DNA from: Chloracidobacterium sp.
GTDB taxonomy: Bacteria; Acidobacteriota; Blastocatellia; Pyrinomonadales; Pyrinomonadaceae
Direction: 5' to 3'
Length of the DNA stretch: 64,000 nt
Assembly (NCBI GenBank): GCA_016715795.1
Contig: JADJXP010000002.1
Span: forward strand, 124,001 to 188,000
Position 1 is the stretch's first letter. Each line of letters begins with the position of its first letter. The notes below the pieces were generated by a model that searched no databases, was not told the origin of the DNA, and saw only the letters and a program-made list of their open reading frames with translations. Positions 34,368 to 41,729 of the stretch are shown here, piece after piece. The translations under genes were made by a program, and so were the position numbers.

Positions 34368-34825
34368 ATGATCGATAGCGGGTTTAGATAAAAAGTTGTT
34401 GATTTCCGGTGTCGATGCTGTTACGATGCACGTAAAGTTCGGCTCCCCCGAGATCAAGGCAGAAAAGACGGCAAATGCGGTCGAGGGTAAAGTTTGCCCA
34501 GACCGCTTTTTAGCAGCTTCTGCTAGTTATTAAATTTTTCGAGCGTGCCAAAAACGGACACCAACTCTCCACTCGCCTGCGGCATTGATAGCCGCCTCAA
34601 AACCAACGGAAACTATTGTAAAATAAGATAGTTCCCAACTCCGACGCTGCCGGTATTCGCTTGCCCCGCCCCACGCGTAACATGCGAAACCAATAGTTTA
34701 CCAGCAAATTTTCGCCGATACAAGGACGCATGGCCGCTATTCCGGCTGCGCCGTCGCCACAAAACAGAGGCGCTTCGCATGGTGTGAAGCGCCTCTGCCC
34801 TCGGCGAATCGCGTAAAAGGGCTGC
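34368..34825. other. 458-bp rplL-rpoB spacer
   Basis: Holds the rplL-rpoB hairpin at 34766-34798 and an AT-rich tract, on the minus strand AACTATCTTATTTTACAATAG around 34612-34632, which could include a weak promoter for rpoBC. No coding sequence is convincing. Confidence 0.5.
34762..34798 (-). terminator. Hairpin between rplL and rpoB, partial terminator or attenuator
   Basis: Twelve-bp perfect stem CAGAGGCGCTTC/GAAGCGCCTCTG with a 9-nt loop and only four T on the minus strand. In many bacteria an attenuator between rplL and rpoB lowers polymerase expression relative to ribosomal proteins; this hairpin fits that position. Confidence 0.75.
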
Positions 34826-35221
34826 TTACTTGACCTCGACGGTCGCGCCTGCCTCGGTAAGCTTCGTCTTGATCTCGTCGGCCTCGGCCTTCGAAACGCC
34901 TTCCTTGAGGGCTTTCGGAGCACCGTCGACGAGGTCCTTGGCCTCTTTCAGGCCGAGTCCCGCGACAACCTCGCGGACGACCTTGATCACCGCGATCTTG
35001 TTGCCGCCGGCCGAGGCGAGGACGACATCATACGAATCCTTCTCCTCAGCCGCAGGAGCAGCGTCACCGCCGCCTGCACCGGCACCGGCCGCCATCACCA
35101 TCGGCGCCGCGGCCGCAGCCGACACGCCAAACACTTCTTCGAGCTCTTTGACGAGTTCCGACGCTTCGAGAAGCGACATTCCCTTCAAATACTCAACCAC
35201 ATCTGCTTTTGTAACTGCCAT
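34826..35221 (-). CDS. rplL: Ribosomal protein L7/L12
   Basis: 131 residues with the N-terminal dimerisation helix pair, Ala/Gly-rich hinge (about 36-60) and C-terminal domain KIAVIKVVREVVAGLGLKEAKDLV. It forms the flexible stalk that recruits translation factors. The hinge is rich in Ala and Gly. It follows rplJ after a 327-bp gap, much longer than usual. Confidence 0.97.
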   Translation of the reverse strand: MAVTKADVVEYLKGMSLLEASELVKELEEVFGVSAAAAAPMVMAAGAGAGGGDAAPAAEEKDSYDVVLASAGGNKIAVIKVVREVVAGLGLKEAKDLVDGAPKALKEGVSKAEADEIKTKLTEAGATVEVK

Positions 35222-35265
35222 GATCGTATCTATCTCCTATTTAGGGTTCTGTATTCATGACGAGC

Positions 35266-35345
35266 GCACAGTGCAAAACGCACAATGCCCGCCGGTTTAT
35301 CCATGAATGGAATACATAAGCAAAATTGTGCATTTTGCACTGTGC
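35266..35345. repeat. Palindromic element, word GCACAGTGCAAAATGCACAA
   Basis: Arms 35266-35286 and 35325-35345 are 21-bp inverted copies with one mismatch, followed by a further ATTCTGCATTC iteration. The same words form the element at 38505-38565. Confidence 0.88.
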
Positions 35346-35495
35346 ATTCTGCATTCACTTCCTAGCCGCTAGAACCCAGGGACTCGATGGCTGGGGTTGC
35401 ATCTCCTTTGCCTTCTTGCCCGAAGCCGCTGTGCCTGACAACACGACGGCTCGTTTTACCTTGGTACGGCTTATGCGGGCCAGGCCCGCAATCTC

Positions 35496-35515
35496 AAATT
35501 TGAAATCTCAAATTT
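35496..35515. repeat. Short palindrome AAATTTGA/TCAAATTT
   Basis: Perfect 8-bp arms with a 4-nt loop, flanked by further TCAAATTTC copies. Same word as the repeat inside the methyltransferase gene at 12182-12215. Confidence 0.75.
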
Positions 35516-35548
35516 CAAATTCGCTTGAGACCCGAAGATCTCAAAACT

Positions 35549-36307
35549 CTACTCCGCTGCCGGCTCTTCTGCCGGAGCTTCTTCGGCCGGAGTTTCCTCC
35601 ACCGACGGAACTTCCTCGGCGGCCTCGCCCGCCGGAGCAGCCTCTTCCGCCGGAGCATCCTCGGATGCTGCCTCGATAGGTACTTCCGCTTCCGCAGCCG
35701 GTGCTTCCTCGACCGCTGCCTCGGCTTCAACAACCGGAGCAGCCTCTTCAGCCGGAGCGGCTTCAGTCACTGGAGCACCGCTGGCGCGGCCATCCTGTTT
35801 GCCGATCTGATCGATAACAACGGCGAGATCGCGGGGTACGGCGTTGATGACCGTGACCAGACGCTGGGCCCCGCTGTTGAGCACCCACATCAGCTTGGAA
35901 ATAAGCTCTTCCTTGCTCGGAAGGTTAGCGATCGTCGTCAGCTGGGCGAGATCGACGACCTTGCCATCCACGACGCCCGTTTTGAACGTGTAGATATCGG
36001 CGTTGTCCTTCATGAACTTCGAAATTGCTTTCGACAGGACAACCGGATCGTTCTCGGTCCACGCGATGGCGGTCACGCCTTTGAAGTGTTCGCTGACCTC
36101 TTCGTACTGCGTGCCCTTTACGGCGATACGAGCGAGCGTGTTCTTTACGACCTCGTACTTCGCACCCGCTTCACGAAGACTGTTGCGAAATTCCTGGTCC
36201 TTGCTGACCGTCAGGCCCGAAAAGCTCACGACCATCGCTGATTTCGACGCTGCGAGCGATTCGGTAAGGGCGGCCAGATCTGTTGCTTTTGTTTCTCTTG
36301 ATTTCAT
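35549..36307 (-). CDS. rplJ: Ribosomal protein L10 with long Ala/Glu-rich tail
   Basis: 252 residues against the usual 165-175. The first 175 are normal L10 (SKSAMVVSFSGLTVSKDQEF, ALRR-type L12-binding helix region), which anchors the L12 stalk. The last 75 or so residues are a low-complexity Ala/Glu/Pro/Val tail. Only 14 bases separate it from rplA, so the classical L10 leader RNA cannot lie directly upstream. Confidence 0.95.
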   Translation of the reverse strand: MKSRETKATDLAALTESLAASKSAMVVSFSGLTVSKDQEFRNSLREAGAKYEVVKNTLARIAVKGTQYEEVSEHFKGVTAIAWTENDPVVLSKAISKFMKDNADIYTFKTGVVDGKVVDLAQLTTIANLPSKEELISKLMWVLNSGAQRLVTVINAVPRDLAVVIDQIGKQDGRASGAPVTEAAPAEEAAPVVEAEAAVEEAPAAEAEVPIEAASEDAPAEEAAPAGEAAEEVPSVEETPAEEAPAEEPAAE

Positions 36308-36321
36308 TGTTTTGCCCCCTC

Positions 36322-37014
36322 TTATGCGTAAGCTAATTCGTCGAGCAATACGCCCGGGCTCATGGTTGCGGCCAAGTTTATCTTCTTTAGATAGCGGCCT
36401 TTAGCGGTGGTCGGCTTGGCCTTCATCACCGCGTTGATCAGGACTCTTGTGTTCTCGACGAGCTTGGCGTCGTCGAACGAGACCTTGCCGACCGGCGAAT
36501 GAATGACACCTGTCTTGTCGACGCGATACTCGACCTTACCGGCCTTGGTCTCTTCGATGGCGGTCTTTACGTCCATCGTGACCGTTCCCGTTTTCGGGTT
36601 CGGCATCAGGCCGCGAGGGCCGAGCACCTTGCCGAGCTGACCGACCTTGCCCATCATGTCGGGCGTCGCGATCAGCGCGTCAAAATCGAGCCAGCCGCCC
36701 TTGATCCTTTCGACGATATCGTCGCCGCCGGCCTCATCCGCTCCGGCTTCCTGTGCCTCTTTGATCTTGTCGCCCTGAGCAACTACAACGACCTTTTTGG
36801 CCGCGCCGCCCAGTCCGTGCGGAAGCACGATAGTGCCCCGCACGAGCTGGTCCGCTTTACGCGGATCGACGCCGAGCCACATGGTCAGTTCAACTGTTTC
36901 GTCGAATTTGGCGAATGCGATCTCTTTCAATTTTGAGACCGCTTCGTCGAGAGTGTGTTTCCTGCCGGCCTCGATCTTTTCGAGAGCGGCAAGGTATTTC
37001 TTGCCTCGTTTCAT
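36322..37014 (-). CDS. rplA: Ribosomal protein L1
   Basis: 230 residues, standard length. Contains MWLGVDPRKADQLVRGTIVLPHGLG and GPRGLMPNPKTGTV, the L1 signature. It binds 23S rRNA at the L1 stalk and often represses its own operon. It lies between rplK and rplJ in the conserved order. Confidence 0.98.
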   Translation of the reverse strand: MKRGKKYLAALEKIEAGRKHTLDEAVSKLKEIAFAKFDETVELTMWLGVDPRKADQLVRGTIVLPHGLGGAAKKVVVVAQGDKIKEAQEAGADEAGGDDIVERIKGGWLDFDALIATPDMMGKVGQLGKVLGPRGLMPNPKTGTVTMDVKTAIEETKAGKVEYRVDKTGVIHSPVGKVSFDDAKLVENTRVLINAVMKAKPTTAKGRYLKKINLAATMSPGVLLDELAYA

Positions 37015-37061
37015 TTTACCTCCAGGTGTTAGCGAACGCTTTTGCGTTCTCCCTTATGAGA

Positions 37062-37087
37062 CCTATGGGACATATGCGTCCAATAGG
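37062..37087. repeat. Palindromic element, word CCTATGGGAC
   Basis: Arms CCTATGGGAC and GTCCAATAGG (one mismatch) with a 6-nt loop in the rplK-rplA gap. The same words recur at 43853-43877. A separate GAACGC/GCGTTC hairpin lies at 37034-37049. Confidence 0.7.
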
Positions 37088-37096
37088 ACCAATTTA

Positions 37097-37525
37097 TTAG
37101 CCCTCAACGGTAAGGCCCATGCTGCGAGCCGTGCCCTCGATGGTCCGCATTGCAGATTCGAGGTTAGACGTGTTGAGGTCCTGCATCTTCTTTTTCGCGA
37201 TCTCTTCGATCTGCGAGCGCTTTACGGTTCCCGCCTTTTCGCGGTTCGGCTTGCCCGAGCCCTTTGCGATGCCCGACGCCTTCCTAAGCAGGTCGGCTGC
37301 AGGCGGCGTCTTGGTCTCGAACGTGAACGACCGGTCGGCGTAAACGGTGATAACGACCGGAATTTTCATATCCGGATCGTCATTCTGCGTCTTGGCGTTG
37401 AACGCCTTGCAGAATTCCATGATGTTAACGCCGTGTTGGCCCAGCGCAGGGCCGATCGGCGGCGCCGGATTGGCCTTGCCCGCCGGAATTTGTAGCTTGA
37501 TGTAACCTTCTATCTTCTTTGCCAT
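37097..37525 (-). CDS. rplK: Ribosomal protein L11
   Basis: 142 residues, standard length. N-terminal IKLQIPAGKANPAPPIGPALGQHGVNIMEFCK is the L11 signature and the C-terminal rRNA-binding domain is complete. It forms the GTPase-associated centre with rRNA. Confidence 0.98.
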   Translation of the reverse strand: MAKKIEGYIKLQIPAGKANPAPPIGPALGQHGVNIMEFCKAFNAKTQNDDPDMKIPVVITVYADRSFTFETKTPPAADLLRKASGIAKGSGKPNREKAGTVKRSQIEEIAKKKMQDLNTSNLESAMRTIEGTARSMGLTVEG

Positions 37526-37593
37526 TGCTCTTTTCGATTAACGATGCCGACTGGTCGGCAATGTCCTCTACTAATTACCTGTTACCAAAACTC

Positions 37594-38160
37594 TTACTCT
37601 TCCTCAGCGAAAGTAACTTTTTCTACTTCCAAAAAATTCAATTCATACGGTGTCGAGCGGCCAAAGATGGTGATCGACACCTTGAGCACCGATTTTTCTT
37701 CGTTCACCTCTTCGACCTTGCCGGTAAAGCTCGCAAACGGGCCCGACTTGATCCTGACGACCTCGCCGACCTGATAGGTGAACTTCGGCTTTGGTTTCTC
37801 GGTCGCAACCTCGATATTGTGGACGATCTGGTCCACCTCGCCCTGCGAGAGCGGCGTCGGCTGCTTTCCGCCGAGAAATCCCGTCACCTTAGGCGTCGCT
37901 TTGATCGCGTGAAACACGTTGTCGGGAATTTTCCCTTTTTCGTCACACTCGATCTCGACCAGCACATATCCGGGGTAGAACATCCGCTCGGACACATACT
38001 CCTTATTACCGCGCATCTCGACGACCTTCTCCTTTGGCAGGAGCACGCCGGTGATCTGCTCGTCGAGCTCCATGTCGCGGATGCGCGCATTCAGGCTCTC
38101 AACGACCTTGTTTTCGTGGCCCGAATAGGTGTGGATAAAAAACCACTGCTTCATCTTCAA
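37594..38160 (-). CDS. nusG: Transcription termination/antitermination protein NusG
   Basis: 188 residues. N-terminal NGN domain (WFFIHTYSGHENKVVESL, MFYPGYVLVE) and C-terminal KOW domain (GEVVRIKSGPFASFTGKVEEV). It couples RNA polymerase to Rho and the ribosome. Order secE-nusG-rplK is conserved. Confidence 0.98.
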   Translation of the reverse strand: MKMKQWFFIHTYSGHENKVVESLNARIRDMELDEQITGVLLPKEKVVEMRGNKEYVSERMFYPGYVLVEIECDEKGKIPDNVFHAIKATPKVTGFLGGKQPTPLSQGEVDQIVHNIEVATEKPKPKFTYQVGEVVRIKSGPFASFTGKVEEVNEEKSVLKVSITIFGRSTPYELNFLEVEKVTFAEEE

Positions 38161-38166
38161 ATATCC

Positions 38167-38397
38167 TTAGGCTCCGGCGATCTTATCTACCACCCAGGTC
38201 AGGCCCTGAAGCACATAGACCCAAGCCCGGTCGACCAGAAAAAGGTACACGGCGAAAAAGATCACACTGATGACGACGATGATCGTCGTGTTCTTGACAT
38301 CGTTTGATGACGGGAACGACGTCTTGTCGAGCTCAGCACGTGTCTTGCTGACAAACGCGCCGATGCCCTCTTTCTTTGTTTCTACGGCTTCTGCCAT
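38167..38397 (-). CDS. secE: Preprotein translocase subunit SecE
   Basis: 76 residues with one transmembrane helix (about 38-58) and the cytosolic helix KTRAELDKTSFPSSNDV. It clamps SecY in the translocon. It lies between tRNA-Trp and nusG, the common bacterial arrangement. Confidence 0.95.
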   Translation of the reverse strand: MAEAVETKKEGIGAFVSKTRAELDKTSFPSSNDVKNTTIIVVISVIFFAVYLFLVDRAWVYVLQGLTWVVDKIAGA

Positions 38398-38420
38398 ACC
38401 TTTTCTCTAAACCCAATAAT

Positions 38421-38496
38421 TGGCAGGGGTAGCAGGATTCGAACCCGCACCTAAGGTTTTGGAGACCTCCATGCTAACCATTGACACCATACCCCT
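38421..38496 (-). tRNA. trpT: tRNA-Trp (CCA)
   Basis: A 76-nt cloverleaf with acceptor stem AGGGGTA/TACCCCT, discriminator G and encoded CCA. The anticodon loop reads CTCCAAA, giving CCA. The T arm is GGGTTCGAATCC. It sits between rpmG and secE in the operon. Confidence 0.96.
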
Positions 38497-38504
38497 GCAA
38501 TTCA

Positions 38505-38565
38505 ATGCACAATGCCAAATGAAGAATGCACAATTCTGCATTGTGCATTCTGCACTGTGCATTCG
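38505..38565. repeat. Palindromic element, word GAATGCACAA
   Basis: Perfect arms GAATGCACAA (38524-38533) and TTGTGCATTC (38541-38550) with a 7-nt loop, flanked by more copies (AATGCACAATG, TGCACTGTGCATTC). It fills the rpmG-tRNA-Trp gap and shares words with 35266-35345. Confidence 0.85.
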
Positions 38566-38718
38566 TTACTTGTTCTCTCTGTGCAGCTGGTGCTTGCGGC
38601 AGCGGCGGCAGAACTTCTTGAACTCGAGCCTGTTCGGCTGGGTCTTCTTGTTCTTCGTCGTCACGTAATTGCGCTCTTTGCACTCAGTGCACTGCAAAAT
38701 TATGTTATCTCTCGGCAT
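38566..38718 (-). CDS. rpmG: Ribosomal protein L33
   Basis: A 50-residue protein: MPRDNIILQCTECKERNYVT, then TKNKKTQPNRLEFKKFCRRC and RKHQLHRENK. Four cysteines in two CxxC pairs make it the zinc-binding (C+) form of L33. Its place between tuf and tRNA-Trp/secE is conserved in many bacteria. Confidence 0.95.
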   Translation of the reverse strand: MPRDNIILQCTECKERNYVTTKNKKTQPNRLEFKKFCRRCRKHQLHRENK

Positions 38719-38724
38719 AAAACT

Positions 38725-38800
38725 AGCTCTCAGCATTCAGCTATCGGCATTCAGCAGGAGCAACCGGATTTGGCTGACTGCTGAAGGCTGATGGCTGACT
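38725..38800. repeat. Palindromic element, word AGCTGA/CAGCATTCAG
   Basis: Left part iterates CAGCATTCAG and CGGCATTCAGCAG, and the right part iterates GGCTGACTGCTGAAGGCTGA, its inverse. It fills the tuf-rpmG gap up to the tuf stop. Confidence 0.75.
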
Positions 38801-38801
38801 G

Positions 38802-39989
38802 CTATTCCACGATCTCCGACACTGTACCGGCACCGACGGTGCGGCCGCCTTCGCGGATGGCGAAGCGGAGGCCCTTTTCCATGGCGATCGGAGCGATAAG
38901 CTCGATCTCCATCTGGATGTTGTCGCCGGGCATGACCATCTCGACGCCTGCCGGCAGGTGTGCTACGCCGGTCACGTCAGTTGTGCGGAAGTAGAACTGC
39001 GGGCGGTAGCCCGTAAAGAACGGCGTGTGACGGCCGCCTTCTTCCTTGGTCAGCACATAGGCCTCGGCCTTGAACTTCGTGTGCGGAGTGATCGAGCCCG
39101 GCTTGACGATGACCTGGCCGCGTTCGATCTCCTTTCTTTCAACGCCTCTCAGCAGCAGACCGACGTTGTCGCCCGCCATTCCCGAGTCGAGCAGCTTCTT
39201 GAACATCTCAACACCCGTAACAACGCTGTTCCGCGTCTCGCGGATGCCGACGATCTCAACAGGCTCGTTGACATTGATCTGTCCACGCTCGATACGGCCC
39301 GTGGCAACCGTTCCGCGGCCCTGGATCGTAAAGATATCCTCGACAGGCATCAGGAACGGCTTATCGGTCTCGCGTGCAGGTGTCGGAATGAAATCATCTA
39401 CAGCCTGCATCAGCTCGTCGATCTTTGCTTCCCACGTCGCATCGCCCTCAAGGGCTTTCAGGGCCGAACCCTGGATAACAGGGATGTCGTCGCCCGGATA
39501 CTCATATGAGCTGAGCAGTTCGCGGATCTCCATCTCGACGAGTTCGAGCAGTTCCGCATCATCCACCATGTCGCACTTGTTCATAAAGACGACCATCGTC
39601 GGGATACCAACCTGTCTTCCAAGCAGGATGTGCTCACGCGTCTGCGGCATCGGGCCGTCGGTCGCAGCCACAACGAGGATCGCTCCGTCCATCTGTGCGG
39701 CTCCCGTGATCATGTTCTTCACATAATCGGCGTGGCCCGGGCAGTCGACGTGTGCGTAGTGACGATTTGCCGTCTCATATTCCACGTGTGCCGTCGCGAT
39801 CGTGATACCACGTGCCTTTTCCTCAGGTGCGTTGTCGATCGAATCGAACGACCGAAACGCCATCTTCGGATTGTGCTTCGACATCACCTTTGTGATCGCC
39901 GCCGTCAACGTCGTCTTACCATGGTCAACGTGGCCAATAGTCCCAATGTTCACGTGCGGCTTACTGCGATCGAATTTCTCTTTGCTCAT
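38802..39989 (-). CDS. tuf: Elongation factor Tu
   Basis: 395 residues with G1 GHVDHGKT (19-26), the G3 DCPGHADYVKN and the G4 NKCD. It brings aminoacyl-tRNA to the ribosome. The ATG is one base after the hicA stop (TAA-G-ATG), so tuf translation may be coupled to hicA. The tRNA-Tyr-Gly-Thr-tuf order is an old conserved arrangement; the hicBA pair within it is not. Confidence 0.98.
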   Translation of the reverse strand: MSKEKFDRSKPHVNIGTIGHVDHGKTTLTAAITKVMSKHNPKMAFRSFDSIDNAPEEKARGITIATAHVEYETANRHYAHVDCPGHADYVKNMITGAAQMDGAILVVAATDGPMPQTREHILLGRQVGIPTMVVFMNKCDMVDDAELLELVEMEIRELLSSYEYPGDDIPVIQGSALKALEGDATWEAKIDELMQAVDDFIPTPARETDKPFLMPVEDIFTIQGRGTVATGRIERGQINVNEPVEIVGIRETRNSVVTGVEMFKKLLDSGMAGDNVGLLLRGVERKEIERGQVIVKPGSITPHTKFKAEAYVLTKEEGGRHTPFFTGYRPQFYFRTTDVTGVAHLPAGVEMVMPGDNIQMEIELIAPIAMEKGLRFAIREGGRTVGAGTVSEIVE

Positions 39990-39990
39990 C

Positions 39991-40182
39991 TTAGTTCGTC
40001 CTCTTTTCTAGACCTAAATATTTCTTAATGTGCCGGGCGAGGTTTTCATCGATCTCGCTGTGTCGCGGCACGGGCTGTCTCATCCCATTCTTCGGATTCA
40101 AATAAATGTCGTGGTTTGAACCGTGTCTCAGCAGAACGCAACCATTGGCCGCGAGATGCTTTAGCAGGTCCTTTCGTTTCAT
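39991..40182 (-). CDS. hicA: Type II toxin HicA (mRNA interferase)
   Basis: 63 residues with the HicA dsRBD-like fold: MKRKDLLKHLAANGCVLLRH, then GSNHDIY with the catalytic His, and the basic tail RHIKKYLGLEKRTN. HicA cleaves mRNA and tmRNA. Its start overlaps the hicB stop by four bases (ATGA) and its stop is one base before the tuf start. Confidence 0.88.
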   Translation of the reverse strand: MKRKDLLKHLAANGCVLLRHGSNHDIYLNPKNGMRQPVPRHSEIDENLARHIKKYLGLEKRTN

Positions 40183-40382
40183 ATTCGGATCTCTTTGACC
40201 TGATATGAGCTCGGGACCTCGTCCATCGCCATTAACAAATACGCATCCTTGATGTTCTCTTCGAGCTCCTCCAATGTTTCGCCCTGGGTCATGATCTCCG
40301 GGTGCTCAAGGAGTTTGCCCAGCCAAAAATGATCCGACTTCCAATAGACCATTGTCATCGTTGTGTTCGCATCACCCAACAT
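40179..40382 (-). CDS. hicB: HicB-family antitoxin
   Basis: About 67 residues from the ATG at 40382 (MLGDANTTMT), or shorter from 40358 (MTMVYWKSDHF). It has the degraded RNase H-like HicB core MVYWKSDHFWLGKLLEHPEI, MTQGETLEELEENIKDAY. There is no C-terminal DNA-binding domain, so self-repression is doubtful. It lies six bases after the mature end of tRNA-Thr, so it is probably expressed from the tRNA promoter. Confidence 0.83.
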   Translation of the reverse strand: MLGDANTTMTMVYWKSDHFWLGKLLEHPEIMTQGETLEELEENIKDAYLLMAMDEVPSSYQVKEIRI

Positions 40383-40388
40383 AAAATC

Positions 40389-40463
<75 letters not shown>

Positions 40464-40488
40464 AAATCTCACCTTTCCAAACAACCGT

Positions 40489-40564
<76 letters not shown>

Positions 40565-40573
40565 TCAAATTAC

Positions 40574-40661
40574 TGGTGCATGGGGCAGGATTCGAACCTG
40601 CGTAGGGAGTTAACCCGACGGGTTTACAGCCCGTTGCCTTTGACCGCTCGACCACCCATGC
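40574..40661 (-). tRNA. tRNA-Tyr (GTA)
   Basis: An 88-nt type II tRNA with acceptor GCATGGG/CCCATGC, A discriminator, CCA and a long variable arm. The anticodon loop CTGTAAA gives GTA. First visible gene of the tuf operon. Confidence 0.96.
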
Positions 40662-40715
40662 TCGGCCTTTACTGTCCGCCATTGGCGCTTTCCAGAGCCA
40701 AATAGCAAATTTCCA

Positions 40716-40744
40716 ATAATAACTAACCAAAAATCAACTTGCAA
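40716..40744 (-). promoter_or_regulatory. Probable sigma-70 promoter of the tRNA-tuf operon
   Basis: On the minus strand -35 TTGCAA (40739-40744) and -10 TATTAT (40716-40721) with a 17-bp spacer, about 55 bases before the tRNA-Tyr 5' end. Confidence 0.6.
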
Positions 40745-40781
40745 GCGCGTAAACACACGTTTTCGGCGCATTTACGGCAAG

Positions 40782-41672
40782 TTATGAGCGCGGGTGAAAT
40801 CGGTCGTAGTTGCGTTTAAGCTGGCTGTTGGTAACGTGCGTATATATCTGCGTCGTCGAGATGTCGGTATGCCCAAGCATCTGTTGAACTGAGCGGATGT
40901 CGGCGTTGTTCTGGATGAGATGCGTCGCAAACGAATGCCGTAGCGTATGCGGCGAAACGCCCTCGAGGCCGCATCTATCGGCATATGCCCGGACCATCGC
41001 GTGTATAGCCTGACGCGTGAGCCGCGAACCCGCAGATGTCACGAATAACTCATCGCGGTCGATGTCCTTCTGTCGGCGGGCCGCTAGATAGCTTTTGAGC
41101 CATTCGACGGCACTCGACCCGACCGGCACGCGGCGTGTCTTACTGCCTTTCCCGGTCGTTGTGAGGATGCCGCTGTCAAGGTCGATATCGTTGAACTTCA
41201 GCCCGACGACCTCGGAAACCCGCAGGCCGCAGGCATACATCAATTCGAGTATCGCGCGGTCGCGAAGGCCGGTTTCGGTCGATGTGTCGGGTGCCATAAG
41301 GAAGACCTCGATCTCAGATCGGTTAAGAAATCGCGGCAGATACGTGCCTTTCCGGGGTGCGACGAGGTCTTCGGCCGGGTTGGCCATGATATGGCCGTCC
41401 TGCATCAGAAATTTGTAAAAGCCACGAACCGCGCTGATCAGCCGCCGCCGTGAATTCTCAGAAAAGTTCTCGCGACTCAGATCGATCAGCCATTCGCGTA
41501 AATCCTCACGCCGCAATGACATCAGGCCGAGACCGTTCTTATCGGCCCACGAGGACAATTTACCTAGGTCGTTGGCATAACTGTCGATAGACGTCGCCGC
41601 GAGTCCCTTTTCGACACGGCAGAAGGTCAGGTATTCGCGGATGAGATCGCGTTTTGCATTTCCATCGGCCAC
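40782..41672 (-). CDS. xerD: Tyrosine recombinase XerD
   Basis: 296 residues. Catalytic residues are R151 (CGLRVSE), K175 (TGKGSKTR), H242 and R245 (PHTLRHSFATH), H268 (LGHTDIS) and Y277 (TTQIYTH). XerCD resolves chromosome dimers at dif near the terminus. A second Xer-type recombinase lies at 58928-59860, so a XerC/XerD pair is possible; which is which is judged only by sequence style. Confidence 0.88.
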   Translation of the reverse strand: MADGNAKRDLIREYLTFCRVEKGLAATSIDSYANDLGKLSSWADKNGLGLMSLRREDLREWLIDLSRENFSENSRRRLISAVRGFYKFLMQDGHIMANPAEDLVAPRKGTYLPRFLNRSEIEVFLMAPDTSTETGLRDRAILELMYACGLRVSEVVGLKFNDIDLDSGILTTTGKGSKTRRVPVGSSAVEWLKSYLAARRQKDIDRDELFVTSAGSRLTRQAIHAMVRAYADRCGLEGVSPHTLRHSFATHLIQNNADIRSVQQMLGHTDISTTQIYTHVTNSQLKRNYDRFHPRS

Positions 41673-41729
41673 GACACCGATACTAATGAAACAGCGAGAC
41701 GAAACGCAAGGATTTTCTTGTTCGGCGGT

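Larger units (their letters stand above)
35222..35548. other. 327-bp rplJ-rplL spacer rich in palindromic elements
   Basis: No credible gene. Contains the TGCACAATG-type element (35266-35345) and an AAATTTGA hairpin (35496-35515). In most bacteria rplJ and rplL are nearly adjacent, so the length is probably due to these insertions. Confidence 0.75.

Noticed and set aside
35326..35679. A plus-strand frame with SNLKSQISNS
   Set aside because: It runs through palindromic repeats and antisense rplJ; not a gene.
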